Source of the DNA: JAMXLO01 sp963812475
GTDB taxonomy: Bacteria > Pseudomonadota > Alphaproteobacteria > Acetobacterales > Acetobacteraceae
DNA: 64,000 nt
Direction: 5' to 3'
NCBI GenBank assembly: GCA_963812475.1
Contig: CAWEVI010000025.1
Coordinates: 149,582-213,581 of the forward strand
The notes beneath the pieces were generated by a model. It saw nothing but the letters and a program-made list of their open reading frames with translations, was not told the origin of the DNA and made no database searches. Within the stretch, counting starts at the first letter, position 1, and each line of letters opens with the position of its first letter. A program made the translations under genes and the position numbers. Positions 8,758 to 24,935 of this stretch are shown here, in pieces.

Positions 8758-9009
8758 TCAGCGCTGGCCGCCCTTGCGACCGGCTTCCGACGCCTTGTCA
8801 CGATCCTGGGCAAAGTTGCCAGGATTATGCTGGGCACCGCCGCCGCCGTGGCTTTGCTCACCGCCCTTGCGGCCGGCTTCAGCTGCCCTCTCCCGATCGT
8901 TCGCAAAGTTGCCGGAGCTGTGCTGCCCGCCGAGCTGTCCGGCGCGCGACGCCTTCTCACGATCTTCCGCGAAGTTCCCAGGATTTCCTGTATGCCGCTG
9001 TTCGGCCAT
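8758..9009 (-). CDS. KGG-repeat stress protein (YciG-like)
   Basis: 83 residues; the ATG at 9009 follows AAGGAG with seven-base spacing. The protein consists of three near-identical units of the type NPGNFAEDREKASRAG followed by (K/L)GG, ending at GRKGGQR. These are the KGG motif repeats of YciG-like and conidiation-like stress proteins. They are hydrophilic, glycine-rich, and probably disordered and cytoplasmic. Proximity to a DUF892 gene supports a general stress role. Confidence 0.88.
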   Translation of the reverse strand: MAEQRHTGNPGNFAEDREKASRAGQLGGQHSSGNFANDRERAAEAGRKGGEQSHGGGGAQHNPGNFAQDRDKASEAGRKGGQR

Positions 9010-9147
9010 TGTCAAACTCCTTTGTCGTCAAGATCGGACAGGTGTTTATGCCCGTCCGTCGTCTTAACGGATCGGCCGCAGTGTGGGTTTTTTCACGATT
9101 TTCGTGAGGCGACGGCGTGGGCCGGGAGAGGGTTCCGTCAGCAGGTA

Positions 9148-9939
9148 TCAGAACAACGAGTAGCCACCGTCGATGACGAATGTATCGCCGGTGTGATATC
9201 GCGCCGCCGAACTCATCAGATACACCGCGATGCCGCCGAAGTCCTCGCCCCGTCCCCAGCGCCGCATCGGAATGCGCGGCATGACGCGCTCGCGAAACCT
9301 GTCGTTCGTGGTGAGCCGCTGCGTCATGTCGGTTTCGATCCATCCTGGCAGGATCGCGTGTGCGCGCACGTTGTGGCGGGCGAACTCCACAGCCAGCGAG
9401 CGCACCATCGAGATCACGCCGCCCTTGGTCGCCGCATAATGTTCGCTGCGCGGCGAGCCCTCAATCGCGGCGAGTGACGCGGTGCCGACCAGCACCCCGT
9501 CGCCACCGCGCTCCACCATATGCCGCGCCGCCGCGCGAAACGTGTAGAACGCACCGTCAAGGTTCACCCGCAGCACACGATGCCACTGCTCCGCGGTCAT
9601 CTCCAGAAACGACGCCGCCCCACCGCCACCCACACCGGCGTTGGCGAAGCAGCCATCGACCCGCCCGAGCGTTTCGAGCGTGCGTGCGAACACCGCGTCC
9701 ACCGCCGCCTCGTCGCCGACATCGCATTCCAGTGCCACGATCTTGCGGCCGGTTTTTGCCAATTCAGCCTGCGCAGCTGCGTTCTTTGCCGCATTGGTGC
9801 CCCAGATAGCGATGTCCGCTCCGGCCTCGGCCATCGCCTTCGCCATGCCGAAGCCGATACCGCCGTTGCCGCCCGTCACCAAAGCGACCCTGCCAGTCAA
9901 ATCGAACGGTTGATATGCCACGCACCTGTCTCCGCTCAC
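9148..9939 (-). CDS. Short-chain dehydrogenase/reductase
   Basis: 263 residues. Rossmann motif TGGNGGIGFG sits near the N-terminus, an NAG motif follows (FANAGVGG), and the catalytic YAATK is preceded by the GTASLAA serine segment. This is a classical SDR of the FabG-like subfamily acting on an alcohol/ketone pair with NAD(P). The start shown is a GTG overlapping the upstream binding-protein stop (GTGA); another GTG at 9921 would give a shorter, conventional N-terminus. Co-transcription with the peptide-binding gene suggests it processes an imported compound. The substrate is unknown. Confidence 0.88.
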   Translation of the reverse strand: MSGDRCVAYQPFDLTGRVALVTGGNGGIGFGMAKAMAEAGADIAIWGTNAAKNAAAQAELAKTGRKIVALECDVGDEAAVDAVFARTLETLGRVDGCFANAGVGGGGAASFLEMTAEQWHRVLRVNLDGAFYTFRAAARHMVERGGDGVLVGTASLAAIEGSPRSEHYAATKGGVISMVRSLAVEFARHNVRAHAILPGWIETDMTQRLTTNDRFRERVMPRIPMRRWGRGEDFGGIAVYLMSSAARYHTGDTFVIDGGYSLF

Positions 9940-11546
9940 GTACTCGTCTCAAACAGCTCCACTTCCCAGCCGGCGGCGGTGAGCGGGAATTTCTTGATCA
10001 CATCGCGCACCGCGAATTGGTAGATCGGCTGGAACAGCACGATCAGATTCGCCTGATCGATCATCGCCTTCTCATACTCAACGTAGAGGTCAGCCCGCTT
10101 CTGCGCATCCGGTTCGCTCGCTGCCTGCGCCACCAGCTTCACCAGGTCCGCGGGTGGTGTCCAGTGAATGCGCTTTGCCACACGCTGTACCGTTGCCGAA
10201 CTCCAGCCATCCGTCTCGACGCCGGAGGGATTCCAAAACGTCAGCACCGCGGTGGACTTGCCAGTGGTATACTGCGTGCGCAAATTCACCTGATCCATCG
10301 GATCGAGGTTCACCTTGATGCCGACCCGCGCCAGGTCCGATTGCAGCTTTTGCGCGAGCACCGAATAGGAAAGCCCCGAAACGGCGGCATCGCCATAGCT
10401 CAGCTTGAATTCGAACCCGTCGGGGAAACCGGCCTTCTGCAACAGCTGCTTCGCCCGGTCCAGGTCCTGGTGGTAACCGAACTGCTTGGTGGTTTCCCGC
10501 GTCGAGCCATACAGGCCGATCGGGATGAAGCTGGCGCAGCGGATCGCCTCGCCGCCCAGCATGCTGTTGATGATGCCGTCGTAGTCGATCGCGTACCAAA
10601 CGGCCTGCCGCGCCTCCTTGACCGCCAGCGCCTTGTTGAAATCGGGCTCGCAGGTCAGCGCCATGTAAACGAAGTCGAGGCTCTCCAGTCCCTCCACCCG
10701 CACATGCGGATCGCCCTTCAGCGTCGCCACCTGTTCGGGGATCAGATTGAACGCGGCATCGATGTCGCCACGCTTGATGGCGAGCAACTGCGTCGCGCTG
10801 TCGCCCATGTGGCGCAGCACGACATGCTCGAACGGCGCCGGACCACGCCAGTAATGCGGGTTGCGCGTCAACATGATCTGAGCGTTGCGCGTCCAGCCCA
10901 CCAGCGTGTACGGACCGGCGCCGGCCGAGTTCTGGTCCAGCCACTGGGTCGCCTTGTCCGCCGTATTGGCGTTCGGCGCAGCGGTGCCGCCATGCGCCTC
11001 CACCACCTTGCGCTCCATCACACCGAAGTTCGGGCCGCACAGCACGGTTACCAACGGCTGCGACGGATCCTTCAAAATGACGTCGATCGTCTGCGGATCG
11101 ACGATCGCCACATGATCGACGTTGGCAACGTATTGGGAGGGTTGATCCTTGACGTTGATTACCCGCTCGACGCTCCACTTCACGTCCTCGACGGTCACCG
11201 GATTGCCGCTGTTGAACTTCGTCCCCGGCCTCATGGTGAAGCGCCACCCGTTGCCGTCGGGTGTGCGCGCCCAGGACGATGCGAGAGTCGGTTTCACGTT
11301 GAGGTAGTCGCCGGGCGTCATCGTGATCAACGATTCGTACGCGGCCGTCAGCGTCAGCGGCGGCGTGTACTGCGCCTCGCGTGCCGGATCGAAGGTGATG
11401 GAATCGCTGATATCCAGTCCGAGAACCAGCGTGTTCTTCGCGGCCGCCGCATGCACGCGCTCGGGTAGCCCCGCAGCCAGGGCAGCGCCACCGGCGCCGA
11501 GCAGACGCATCACGTCCCGCCGACCAATCCAGCCGAAATCCCGCAC
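9936..11546 (-). CDS. ABC dipeptide/oligopeptide-type substrate-binding protein
   Basis: 536-residue family-5 extracellular solute-binding protein. The N-terminus has a twin-arginine signal (GRRDVMRLLGAGGAALAAG). The mature protein shows the family landmarks: YESLI, then LASSW..DGN.WRFTMRPGTKFNSG early and an AVWYAIDYDGII segment in the middle. It is divergent from the permease genes at 11646 with about 100 bases between, so it probably serves that importer. The downstream SDR gene overlaps it by four bases. The ligand could be a peptide, sugar, nickel chelate or opine-like compound. Confidence 0.88.
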   Translation of the reverse strand: MRDFGWIGRRDVMRLLGAGGAALAAGLPERVHAAAAKNTLVLGLDISDSITFDPAREAQYTPPLTLTAAYESLITMTPGDYLNVKPTLASSWARTPDGNGWRFTMRPGTKFNSGNPVTVEDVKWSVERVINVKDQPSQYVANVDHVAIVDPQTIDVILKDPSQPLVTVLCGPNFGVMERKVVEAHGGTAAPNANTADKATQWLDQNSAGAGPYTLVGWTRNAQIMLTRNPHYWRGPAPFEHVVLRHMGDSATQLLAIKRGDIDAAFNLIPEQVATLKGDPHVRVEGLESLDFVYMALTCEPDFNKALAVKEARQAVWYAIDYDGIINSMLGGEAIRCASFIPIGLYGSTRETTKQFGYHQDLDRAKQLLQKAGFPDGFEFKLSYGDAAVSGLSYSVLAQKLQSDLARVGIKVNLDPMDQVNLRTQYTTGKSTAVLTFWNPSGVETDGWSSATVQRVAKRIHWTPPADLVKLVAQAASEPDAQKRADLYVEYEKAMIDQANLIVLFQPIYQFAVRDVIKKFPLTAAGWEVELFETST

Positions 11547-11645
11547 GTCAGCCTCCCGGTTTGTTCTGTTGGTGAGCCGCCATCATAGCTGTGTGGCATG
11601 GGGATACAACTTGGCTGCCTCGGTTCGATCGGCAATAGTCCGCTG

Positions 11646-12659
11646 ATGCTGCGCTACCTTGCCTCCCGTCTCATTGTGGCCGCACTGATGGTGCTGCTGG
11701 CCACGCTTGCGATATTCCTGATCTCCAACATGGTCCCCGGCGATCCCGTGCTGACCCAGCTTGGCGACATCGCCGCGAACAATCCTGAAATGGTCGCGGC
11801 GTTCAGGCACAAGTGGGGACTCGATCTGCCGTTGTGGGATCGTTACTGGATCTTCCTGACCGGTGTCGTTCACGGCGATCTCGGCATATCGATCGGCTCG
11901 CAGCGGCCGGTGCTGGAGGATATCGCGCAATACGCACCCGCTACCGTGGAACTGTCCACGATCGCGTTCCTGCTTGCGCTGCTGGTCGGTCTGCCGTTGG
12001 GCGTCCTGGCGGCGATGAAGCGCGACAGCTGGATCGATCACCTGGCACGTACCATCTCTTTGGTCGGCGTGTCGGCCCCGACGTTCTGGCTCGCCTTCGT
12101 CATGCTCGCGGTGTTCTACGGCGCGCTGGAGTGGGCGCCCGGCCCCGGACAGATCAGCGCCAGCACGTTCCCCCCGCCCACTGTCACCGGCATCATGCTG
12201 ATCGACGCGCCTCTGGCCGGCGATTGGGACACGTTCTGGGACGCCGCTTCGCACCTCGTGCTGCCATCCATCGTATTGGCGGCGAGCACGCTCGGTCTCA
12301 TCACCCGCACAACGCGTGCCGCGATGCTGGAGTCGCTGTCGCAGGACTACATCCGCGTCGCACGCGCCAAGGGCTTGACGCGCCGGGCCATCATGCTCGG
12401 CCACGCGCTGCCGAATGCACTGCTGCCGGTGGTGACGCTTGGCGGTCTCGCCTATGCGCAACTGCTCACCGGCACGGTGCTGACCGAATCGATTTTCTCC
12501 TGGCCAGGTCTGGGCCGTTATACGTTCCAGAGCGCCATTCGACTGGATTTCCCCGCGATCATGGGCATCACCCTGGTGGTTGCCGCGATCTATGTGCTGA
12601 TCAACCTGCTGGTGGATCTGTCCTACGCAGCGCTCGATCCGCGCGTGTCCCGACGATGA
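11646..12659 (+). CDS. ABC dipeptide-type permease (DppB-like)
   Basis: 337 residues starting at MLRYLASRLIV, the usual DppB/OppB N-terminus. The upstream in-frame ATG at 11598 would add an atypical hydrophilic leader. It has six predicted helices, NMVPGDP in the first periplasmic loop and a TRAAMLESLSQDYIRVARAKG segment, the conserved cytoplasmic EAA-type loop. It is first in an operon with DppC-like and fused ATPase genes; the stop overlaps the next start by ATGA. Confidence 0.9.
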   Translation: MLRYLASRLIVAALMVLLATLAIFLISNMVPGDPVLTQLGDIAANNPEMVAAFRHKWGLDLPLWDRYWIFLTGVVHGDLGISIGSQRPVLEDIAQYAPATVELSTIAFLLALLVGLPLGVLAAMKRDSWIDHLARTISLVGVSAPTFWLAFVMLAVFYGALEWAPGPGQISASTFPPPTVTGIMLIDAPLAGDWDTFWDAASHLVLPSIVLAASTLGLITRTTRAAMLESLSQDYIRVARAKGLTRRAIMLGHALPNALLPVVTLGGLAYAQLLTGTVLTESIFSWPGLGRYTFQSAIRLDFPAIMGITLVVAAIYVLINLLVDLSYAALDPRVSRR

Positions 12660-13520
12660 GCGGCGCCGAGGCCGCACTGCTCGCCGCAAGCGTCGATACC
12701 GGCAGTGCCGGACGCCGCCGCCGGTGGCTGCGCCGCTATGGCCTGGCCGCGCTGGGCGGTGCGGTGATCGCGCTTTGGGCGCTTGCGGCATTGCTCGCGC
12801 CATGGATCGCGCCGTATCCGTCCGACGTGGTGAACGTCGCCGGGCGACTGCAACCGCCATCGGCGTTGCACTGGCTCGGCACCGACGTGCTCGGGCGCGA
12901 CGTGCTGACGCGTGTAATCTTCGGTGCGCGCACATCGCTTGCGGTCGGCTTCGTCGTGGTGCTGCTGGCCGGCGTATTCGGCTCGTTGTTCGGCGCGGTC
13001 GCCGGCTATGTACGTGGCTGGGCGGAAGAGGCGCTGATGCGCGTCACCGACCTGGTGTTCTGCTTCCCGCCGATCATCCTGGCGATGGCGATCGCGGCCG
13101 CACTCGGCATCGGCACGCGCAACACGGTCATCGCGATGCTGGTGGTGTGGTGGCCGAAATTCGCACGATTGGCCCGCAGCCTGGTGATCGGCCAGCGCTC
13201 CGCCGAGTATGTCGCCGCGGCGCAGGCGATCGGCTTCGGTCCGACGCACATCCTGCTGCGACAGATCGTACCCAACGCCATCGGTCCGCTGATCGTGCTG
13301 ATCACGCTCGACCTCGGCAATGCGATCCTGGTGTTCGCCGGCCTTTCCTTTCTCGGCTTGGGGGTCGTGCCGCCAACCCCCGAGTGGGGCTCGATGGTTT
13401 CCGAGGGACGCGAACTGGTGAACCAGTGGTGGGTCGCGACGTTTCCGGGGCTTGCCATCCTGACTGTGGTGATCGGTTTCAACTTCGTCGGCGATGGCAT
13501 CCGCGACTGGCTCGATCCGC

Positions 13521-13537
<17 letters not shown>
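12656..13537 (+). CDS. ABC dipeptide-type permease (DppC-like)
   Basis: 293 residues; the ATG overlaps the DppB-like stop. An N-terminal cytoplasmic region precedes the first helix, then HWLGTDVLGRDVLTRVIFGAR, a hallmark of DppC/OppC proteins. An AEYVAAAQAIGFGP loop contacts the ATPase. It forms the channel with the DppB-like protein. Its 3' end overlaps the next gene by 17 bases. Confidence 0.9.
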
Positions 13538-15570
<2,033 letters not shown>

Positions 15571-15653
15571 CGTCGTTCGGGACAATCGGAACTGCGCAGG
15601 CGATGAAGTCAGTGTAACATGCCTGCAAGGTTTACACCGCAAGGAACACCCAA

Positions 15654-17694
15654 GTGGCTGTCATCGAACGCGCCAGCGTCTGTACATTCGATTGTCCGGA
15701 CACGTGCAGTCTCAGCGTCACCGTCGAGGACGGGCGGATAGCCAAGGTGCGCGGTTCCGAGGCCGCGCCGTTCACCGCTGGTGTCATCTGCAACAAGGTT
15801 GCGCAGGACATGGGCGCCTTCGTGCACGGGCCGCAGCGCCTGCTGCATCCGTTGCGCCGCACCGGACCGAAGGGCTCCGGGCAGTTCGAGCCGATCTCAT
15901 GGGATGCGGCGCTTGACGAAATCCACGCGCGTGTCAGTACCGGTGATCGAACGCTGGGGTCCCGAGGCGGTCACGCCGTTGAACTACGCCGGCCCGCACG
16001 GTCTCCTGGCCGGCGACAGCATGTCCTCGCGGTTCTTCCACAAGCTTGGCGCCAGCCAGCTTTACCGTCGGTCGCTGTGCGGCGGCGTGCGCAGCGAGGC
16101 ATGGGCCGGCACCTACGGCGCCGTGCCCGGATGCCCGCCCGAGTTTGCCGAAAACGCCAAACTCAATGTCGTCTGGGGGAACAACGCGACGGTCACCAAC
16201 GTGCATTTCGTGCGCTGTGCCCGCCGTGCCAAACGCAATGGCGGCAGGCTCGTCGTGGTGGATCCGCTGCGCACCAAGATTGCCGAGCAGGCCGACTTGC
16301 ATCTGGCTCTGTTGCCCGGTACCGACGTGCTGCTCGCGTGGGCTGTCGCGGCGGAACTCGAACGGTCGGGCGCGCTGGACACGACGTTCATCGCCGAGCA
16401 TGTCCTGGGCGCCGAGGAGTTCATGGCGCAGGCGCGTGAATGGCCGGCGGGGCGGGCGGCGTCAGCGTGTGGCTTGCAGGAAAACCTGATCGTCAAATTC
16501 GCGCAATGGCTGGCGGAGGCCGATCCGCTTGTATTCGCACCGGGCAACGGACTTGAGCGCGGGCGCAATGGCGGCAGCGGCATTCGCGCGTTGATTGCGT
16601 TGCCGGCGCTGCTTGGCAAACTGGGCAAGGGCAGCGGCATCATCCTTGGCGCCAGCAACGCTTTTCCGAAGACGCCGGCCAGGCTGCAACGTCCGGACCT
16701 GGCGCCCGAGGGCACGCGCACGCTGAACCTGCTCGATGTCGGCCGGCATCTGGCGGCCGACGACATCGATCCACCACTGCGGGCGGTGTTCATCTACAAC
16801 CACAATCCGATCGTCGTGCATCCCGATCAGAACCGGATGCGCCGCGGGCTGGCGCGTGATGACGTCTTTGCGGTCGGAATCGATTTGACGATGACCGAAA
16901 GTTTGGCGCATTGCGATGTGGTGCTACCGGCGGCGACGCATTTCGAATATGCCGATTTGTATTCGTCGTACGGGCATCACTGGCTGCAGAGGGCCGAAGC
17001 GGTGATAGCGCCGCTTGGTGAGTTGTTGCCGAACACCGAGATCTTCCGGCGTCTTGCGGCGCGCTTCGGGTTCGACGAAGCGTGCTTCAAGGCGTCGGAC
17101 GAGGACCTTATGGATGATGCGGTCGATGCGGCGCATCCACGTCTCGGCGGTGTGCGGCCGAGCCGGATTCCAACCGCGAGCGCACTACAGATGAAGGGGC
17201 CCGACGGCAAGCCGCTGGTGTTGTTCGAGAACGTCTTTCCAGCCACGCCGTCGGGCAGGATCGAACTGAAGTCGGAGGCGCTGGCGACGCGATGGGGTGC
17301 GGCGGCGCTGACGCCCACCTGGCGCGAGCGGCCGGCCACTTATCCGCTGATGCTGATTTCGCCTGCTTCGGACAAGCGAATTTCCTCGACCCTGGGCGAC
17401 CTCGCGGGCTCGCGGAAGGCGCCGAGGCTGCTGATGAATTCGCATGATGCCGCGCGGAGAAGTCTTGCGCACGGTGTTGAAGTGCGGGTGTGGAATGAGC
17501 TTGGAGAAGTGATACTGCCACTCGAAGTCACTGATGATGTGCCACCCGGCGTGGTGGCCAGCGAGAAGGGGACCTGGCTTTCGACCAGCCAAACCGGCCA
17601 GACGATATCGGCACTCGTTTCCGCCGACATGCGCGCCGACCTTGCGGAAGGCGCATGCTTCAACGATACGCGGGTTGAAGTTGGAAGCGTGTGA
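15654..17694 (+). CDS. Molybdopterin oxidoreductase with N-terminal Fe4S4 site, frameshifted
   Basis: About 679 residues after correction. The GTG start at 15654 has AAGGA eight bases upstream. The N-terminus CTFDCPDTC plus a later Cys (VICNK) forms the Fe4S4 motif of the DMSO-reductase superfamily. Then come NYAGPHG, a VVDPLRTK segment, and a C-terminal dinucleotide-cofactor binding domain (about 570-670). It is cytoplasmic by lack of a signal. The frame changes once between about 15925 and 15952 (ALDEIHARVS in one frame, ERWGPEAVTPLNYAGPHG in the next), requiring removal of one base. Substrate unknown; similar proteins are annotated as molybdopterin oxidoreductase/formate dehydrogenase-like. 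Confidence 0.8.
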
Positions 17695-17732
17695 TTGTTC
17701 GCCGCTTGGATCCTGACCGCTGGCTCGGTTTC

Positions 17733-17812
17733 GTTGTCATCCCCGCGAAGGGGACCCAGGCCTGCAGCATAATTCGTCGTGCCCAGGTCCCCGCTGTCGC
17801 GGGGATGACAAC
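17733..17812. repeat. Inverted-repeat intergenic element
   Basis: Perfect 16-base arms (GTTGTCATCCCCGCGA at 17733-17748 and its complement at 17797-17812) flank a second inner pair (GGGGACC/GGTCCCC). The element sits between two convergent genes. It resembles the dispersed CATCCCCGCGA-type palindromes of many alphaproteobacterial genomes and could fold into a strong hairpin acting as a bidirectional terminator. Confidence 0.75.
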
Positions 17813-17848
17813 AGGGGATAACAACGCAACCATGATGCCTAACGAGAG

Positions 17849-19303
17849 TCACCGCGGCAGTGTGGTGCTTCCCATCAGGAACTCGTCCACCGCGCGGGCG
17901 CATTGGCGGCCTTCGCGGATCGCCCAGACCACCAGCGACTGGCCGCGGCGCATGTCGCCGGCGGCAAACACCTTGGCGACCGACGTGCGATAATCCGTCG
18001 TGTTCGCCAGCACATTCCCGCGCGGATCAAGCGCGACGCGCGCCTGCTCGACCATCCCCGGCTTGCGCGGACCAAGGAATCCCATGGCGAGCAGCACAAG
18101 GTCCGCCTTGAACTGGAACTGACTGCCCGGCACTTCCTGCATCGCGAACCGGCCGTCCGCGCCCTTGGCAAATTCGACCCGCACGCATTCCAGCGCCTCA
18201 ACCCGCCCGCTCAAGCCGACGGCGCGCTTGGTGAGCACGGCCCAGTCGCGGTCGCAGCCTTCTTCGTGCGCGTGCGAGGACCGCAGCTTCAACGGCCAGT
18301 CCGGCCAGGTCAGCGCCTTGTTCTCCCGCTCCGGCGGCTTGGCCAGAATCTCAAGTTGGATGATGGATGCCGCACCCTGCCGCGCCGATGTGCCAATGCA
18401 GTCGGACCCGGTGTCGCCGCCGCCGATCACAACGACATGCTTGCCTTTCGCGGTGATCGCGCCGCGCCCGATCGTGGCGCGCTGCTCATCATCGCCGGCA
18501 ATGCGCTTGTTCTGCTGCGTGAGGAAATCCATCGCGAAATGGATGCCGTCCAACCCACGTCCCGGCACGTCCAGGTCGCGCGGCCATTCGGCGCCGCCTG
18601 ACAGCACCACCGCGTCGAAGTCGCGCAGCAGCGAGGCCATCGGCAGCGTGACGCCGATCTCGATCCCGGTGCGAAATGCGACCCCTTCGCCCGTCATCTG
18701 TTCGATGCGCGCGTCGATCAGATGCTTCTCCATCTTGAAGTCGGGAATGCCGTAGCGCAGCAGGCCGCCGATACGGTCGTTCTTCTCGAACAGCGTCACG
18801 GTATGCCCGGCGCGCGCAAGCTGCTGCGTGCAGGCAAGGCCGGCGGGGCCGGAGCCCACAATCGCGACTCGCTTGCCGGTTCGGTGCGACGGCGGATGCG
18901 GCTTGATCCAGCCTTCCTGCCAGCCGCGATCGATGATGGCGCACTCGATCGTCTTGATGGTGACAGCGTTGTCGTCGATGTTCAGCGTGCAGGAAGCTTC
19001 GCACGGCGCGGGGCAGATGCGTCCGGTGAACTCGGGAAAGTTGTTGGTCGAATGCAGCGTGCGCAGCGCCGCTTCCCACTGATGACGATAAACCAGGTTG
19101 TTCCAGTCAGGGATCAGGTTATTGACCGGACAGCCATTGTGACAGAACGGAATGCCGCAATCCATGCAGCGCGCCGCCTGCTCCGCAAGCTCGGGCTCCG
19201 GCAGCGGTTTGAGGAATTCCTTCCACGACCTGCGGCGCACGTCGGGCTTCTCATAACCGCGGTCGTGCCGCTCGATTTCCAGGAATCCAGTTGGCTTGCC
19301 CAT
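17849..19303 (-). CDS. gltD: Glutamate synthase small subunit
   Basis: 484 residues, the normal GltD length. The N-terminal cysteine cluster CMDCGIPFCHNGCP binds the iron-sulfur centres shared with the large subunit. An FAD site (GSGPAGLACTQ) and an NADPH site (GGGDTGSD) follow. It supplies electrons from NADPH to the large subunit for glutamate formation from 2-oxoglutarate and glutamine. It lies eight bases downstream of gltB on the same strand, so it is co-transcribed. Confidence 0.95.
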   Translation of the reverse strand: MGKPTGFLEIERHDRGYEKPDVRRRSWKEFLKPLPEPELAEQAARCMDCGIPFCHNGCPVNNLIPDWNNLVYRHQWEAALRTLHSTNNFPEFTGRICPAPCEASCTLNIDDNAVTIKTIECAIIDRGWQEGWIKPHPPSHRTGKRVAIVGSGPAGLACTQQLARAGHTVTLFEKNDRIGGLLRYGIPDFKMEKHLIDARIEQMTGEGVAFRTGIEIGVTLPMASLLRDFDAVVLSGGAEWPRDLDVPGRGLDGIHFAMDFLTQQNKRIAGDDEQRATIGRGAITAKGKHVVVIGGGDTGSDCIGTSARQGAASIIQLEILAKPPERENKALTWPDWPLKLRSSHAHEEGCDRDWAVLTKRAVGLSGRVEALECVRVEFAKGADGRFAMQEVPGSQFQFKADLVLLAMGFLGPRKPGMVEQARVALDPRGNVLANTTDYRTSVAKVFAAGDMRRGQSLVVWAIREGRQCARAVDEFLMGSTTLPR

Positions 19304-19311
19304 GAACTGTC

Positions 19312-24001
<4,690 letters not shown>

Positions 24002-24288
24002 TCGGATAGTCCCGGACAAGTGACAAGTATTCACCATCCGTTCGGGCAAGCCCAGAGGCCCGACCGGACAGCGATGCTACCCTAACCTAGCCTCGGCTTT
24101 GCTGCACTGCAACGACGAAACATGGCCGTGCCGTCCGGTTGCCGAACCGGCCTGAAAACCGCCGGTCCGCCCCGCAACCGGCTGACCTGCCGCCACATTT
24201 CATCGTTCTGATCGCGGATGAGGCGCGAGCCGACCGGTGATCGAGCACACCGCGCGAAAGCAGGGCTGGCAGACGTTCCGACCAGTAT

Positions 24289-24786
24289 CTATCCGGGTCG
24301 TGTTCGGCGGGCTTTCCGACTTTGCTTGCGCGCTCGTTTCTGGCCCGTGGGCCTGCCAGGCGCCTTCGCTCGCGTCGGCACCTCGGACGTTCGGCCGAGG
24401 CCGATCTTTCTGGCGAGGCACGAACGCAGCTTTGCGTAATTCGGCGCCACCATGGGGTAATCGGCTGCCAGGCCCCAGCGTGCACGATACTGTACAGGCG
24501 TCAGGTTATAGGACGTCATCAGATGCCGCCGGAGCGTCTTGAGCTTTTTGCCATCCTCCAGGCAGATGATGTAGTCGGGCTTGACGGACTGCTTGACCGG
24601 CACCGCCGCCACCGGCTTTTCCGGTTCGACCGGTGTCCGAGCGGCTTCGTGCAGCGTGCGGTAGACCTGCTCGATCAGCGTGGGTAACGCTTCCGCTGGC
24701 ACCACATTATGCTCGACATGCGCGGCAACGATCTGGACGGTCAGCCTCAGGACCAAATCCGGCGAACTGGTCTCGACCATGGTCAT
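24289..24786 (-). CDS. MucR/Ros-family transcriptional regulator
   Basis: 165 residues. An N-terminal helical dimerisation region is followed by the conserved module DYIICLEDGKKLKTLRRHL, then TPVQYRARWGL, then DYPMVAPNYAKLRS. This is the Ros/MucR DNA-binding domain. As in many MucR proteins, the second finger ligand position is Asp (CLED) rather than Cys. The Lys/Arg-rich tail is longer than usual. Two ATGs (24786, 24780) are possible; a GGAG lies nine bases before the second. It is divergent from a binding-protein gene (149 bases between starts), so it may control it or itself. Confidence 0.88.
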   Translation of the reverse strand: MTMVETSSPDLVLRLTVQIVAAHVEHNVVPAEALPTLIEQVYRTLHEAARTPVEPEKPVAAVPVKQSVKPDYIICLEDGKKLKTLRRHLMTSYNLTPVQYRARWGLAADYPMVAPNYAKLRSCLARKIGLGRTSEVPTRAKAPGRPTGQKRARKQSRKARRTRPG

Positions 24787-24935
24787 CGCTCCGGGGTGCC
24801 GGCGCTCGACTTGTCCCCGGGATGCTAGGGCTTTTGCGACGCGCTCGTCCATTGCCATGGTGTCGACCCGCATATTGCCGATTGCCAGGCGATCTGCCTG
24901 AATCGATGGCCAGGTTCCCAATCGAGGTAATTCCG

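Noticed and set aside
9915..11468. 517-residue plus-strand frame
   Set aside because: Antisense shadow of the family-5 binding protein; no family motif.
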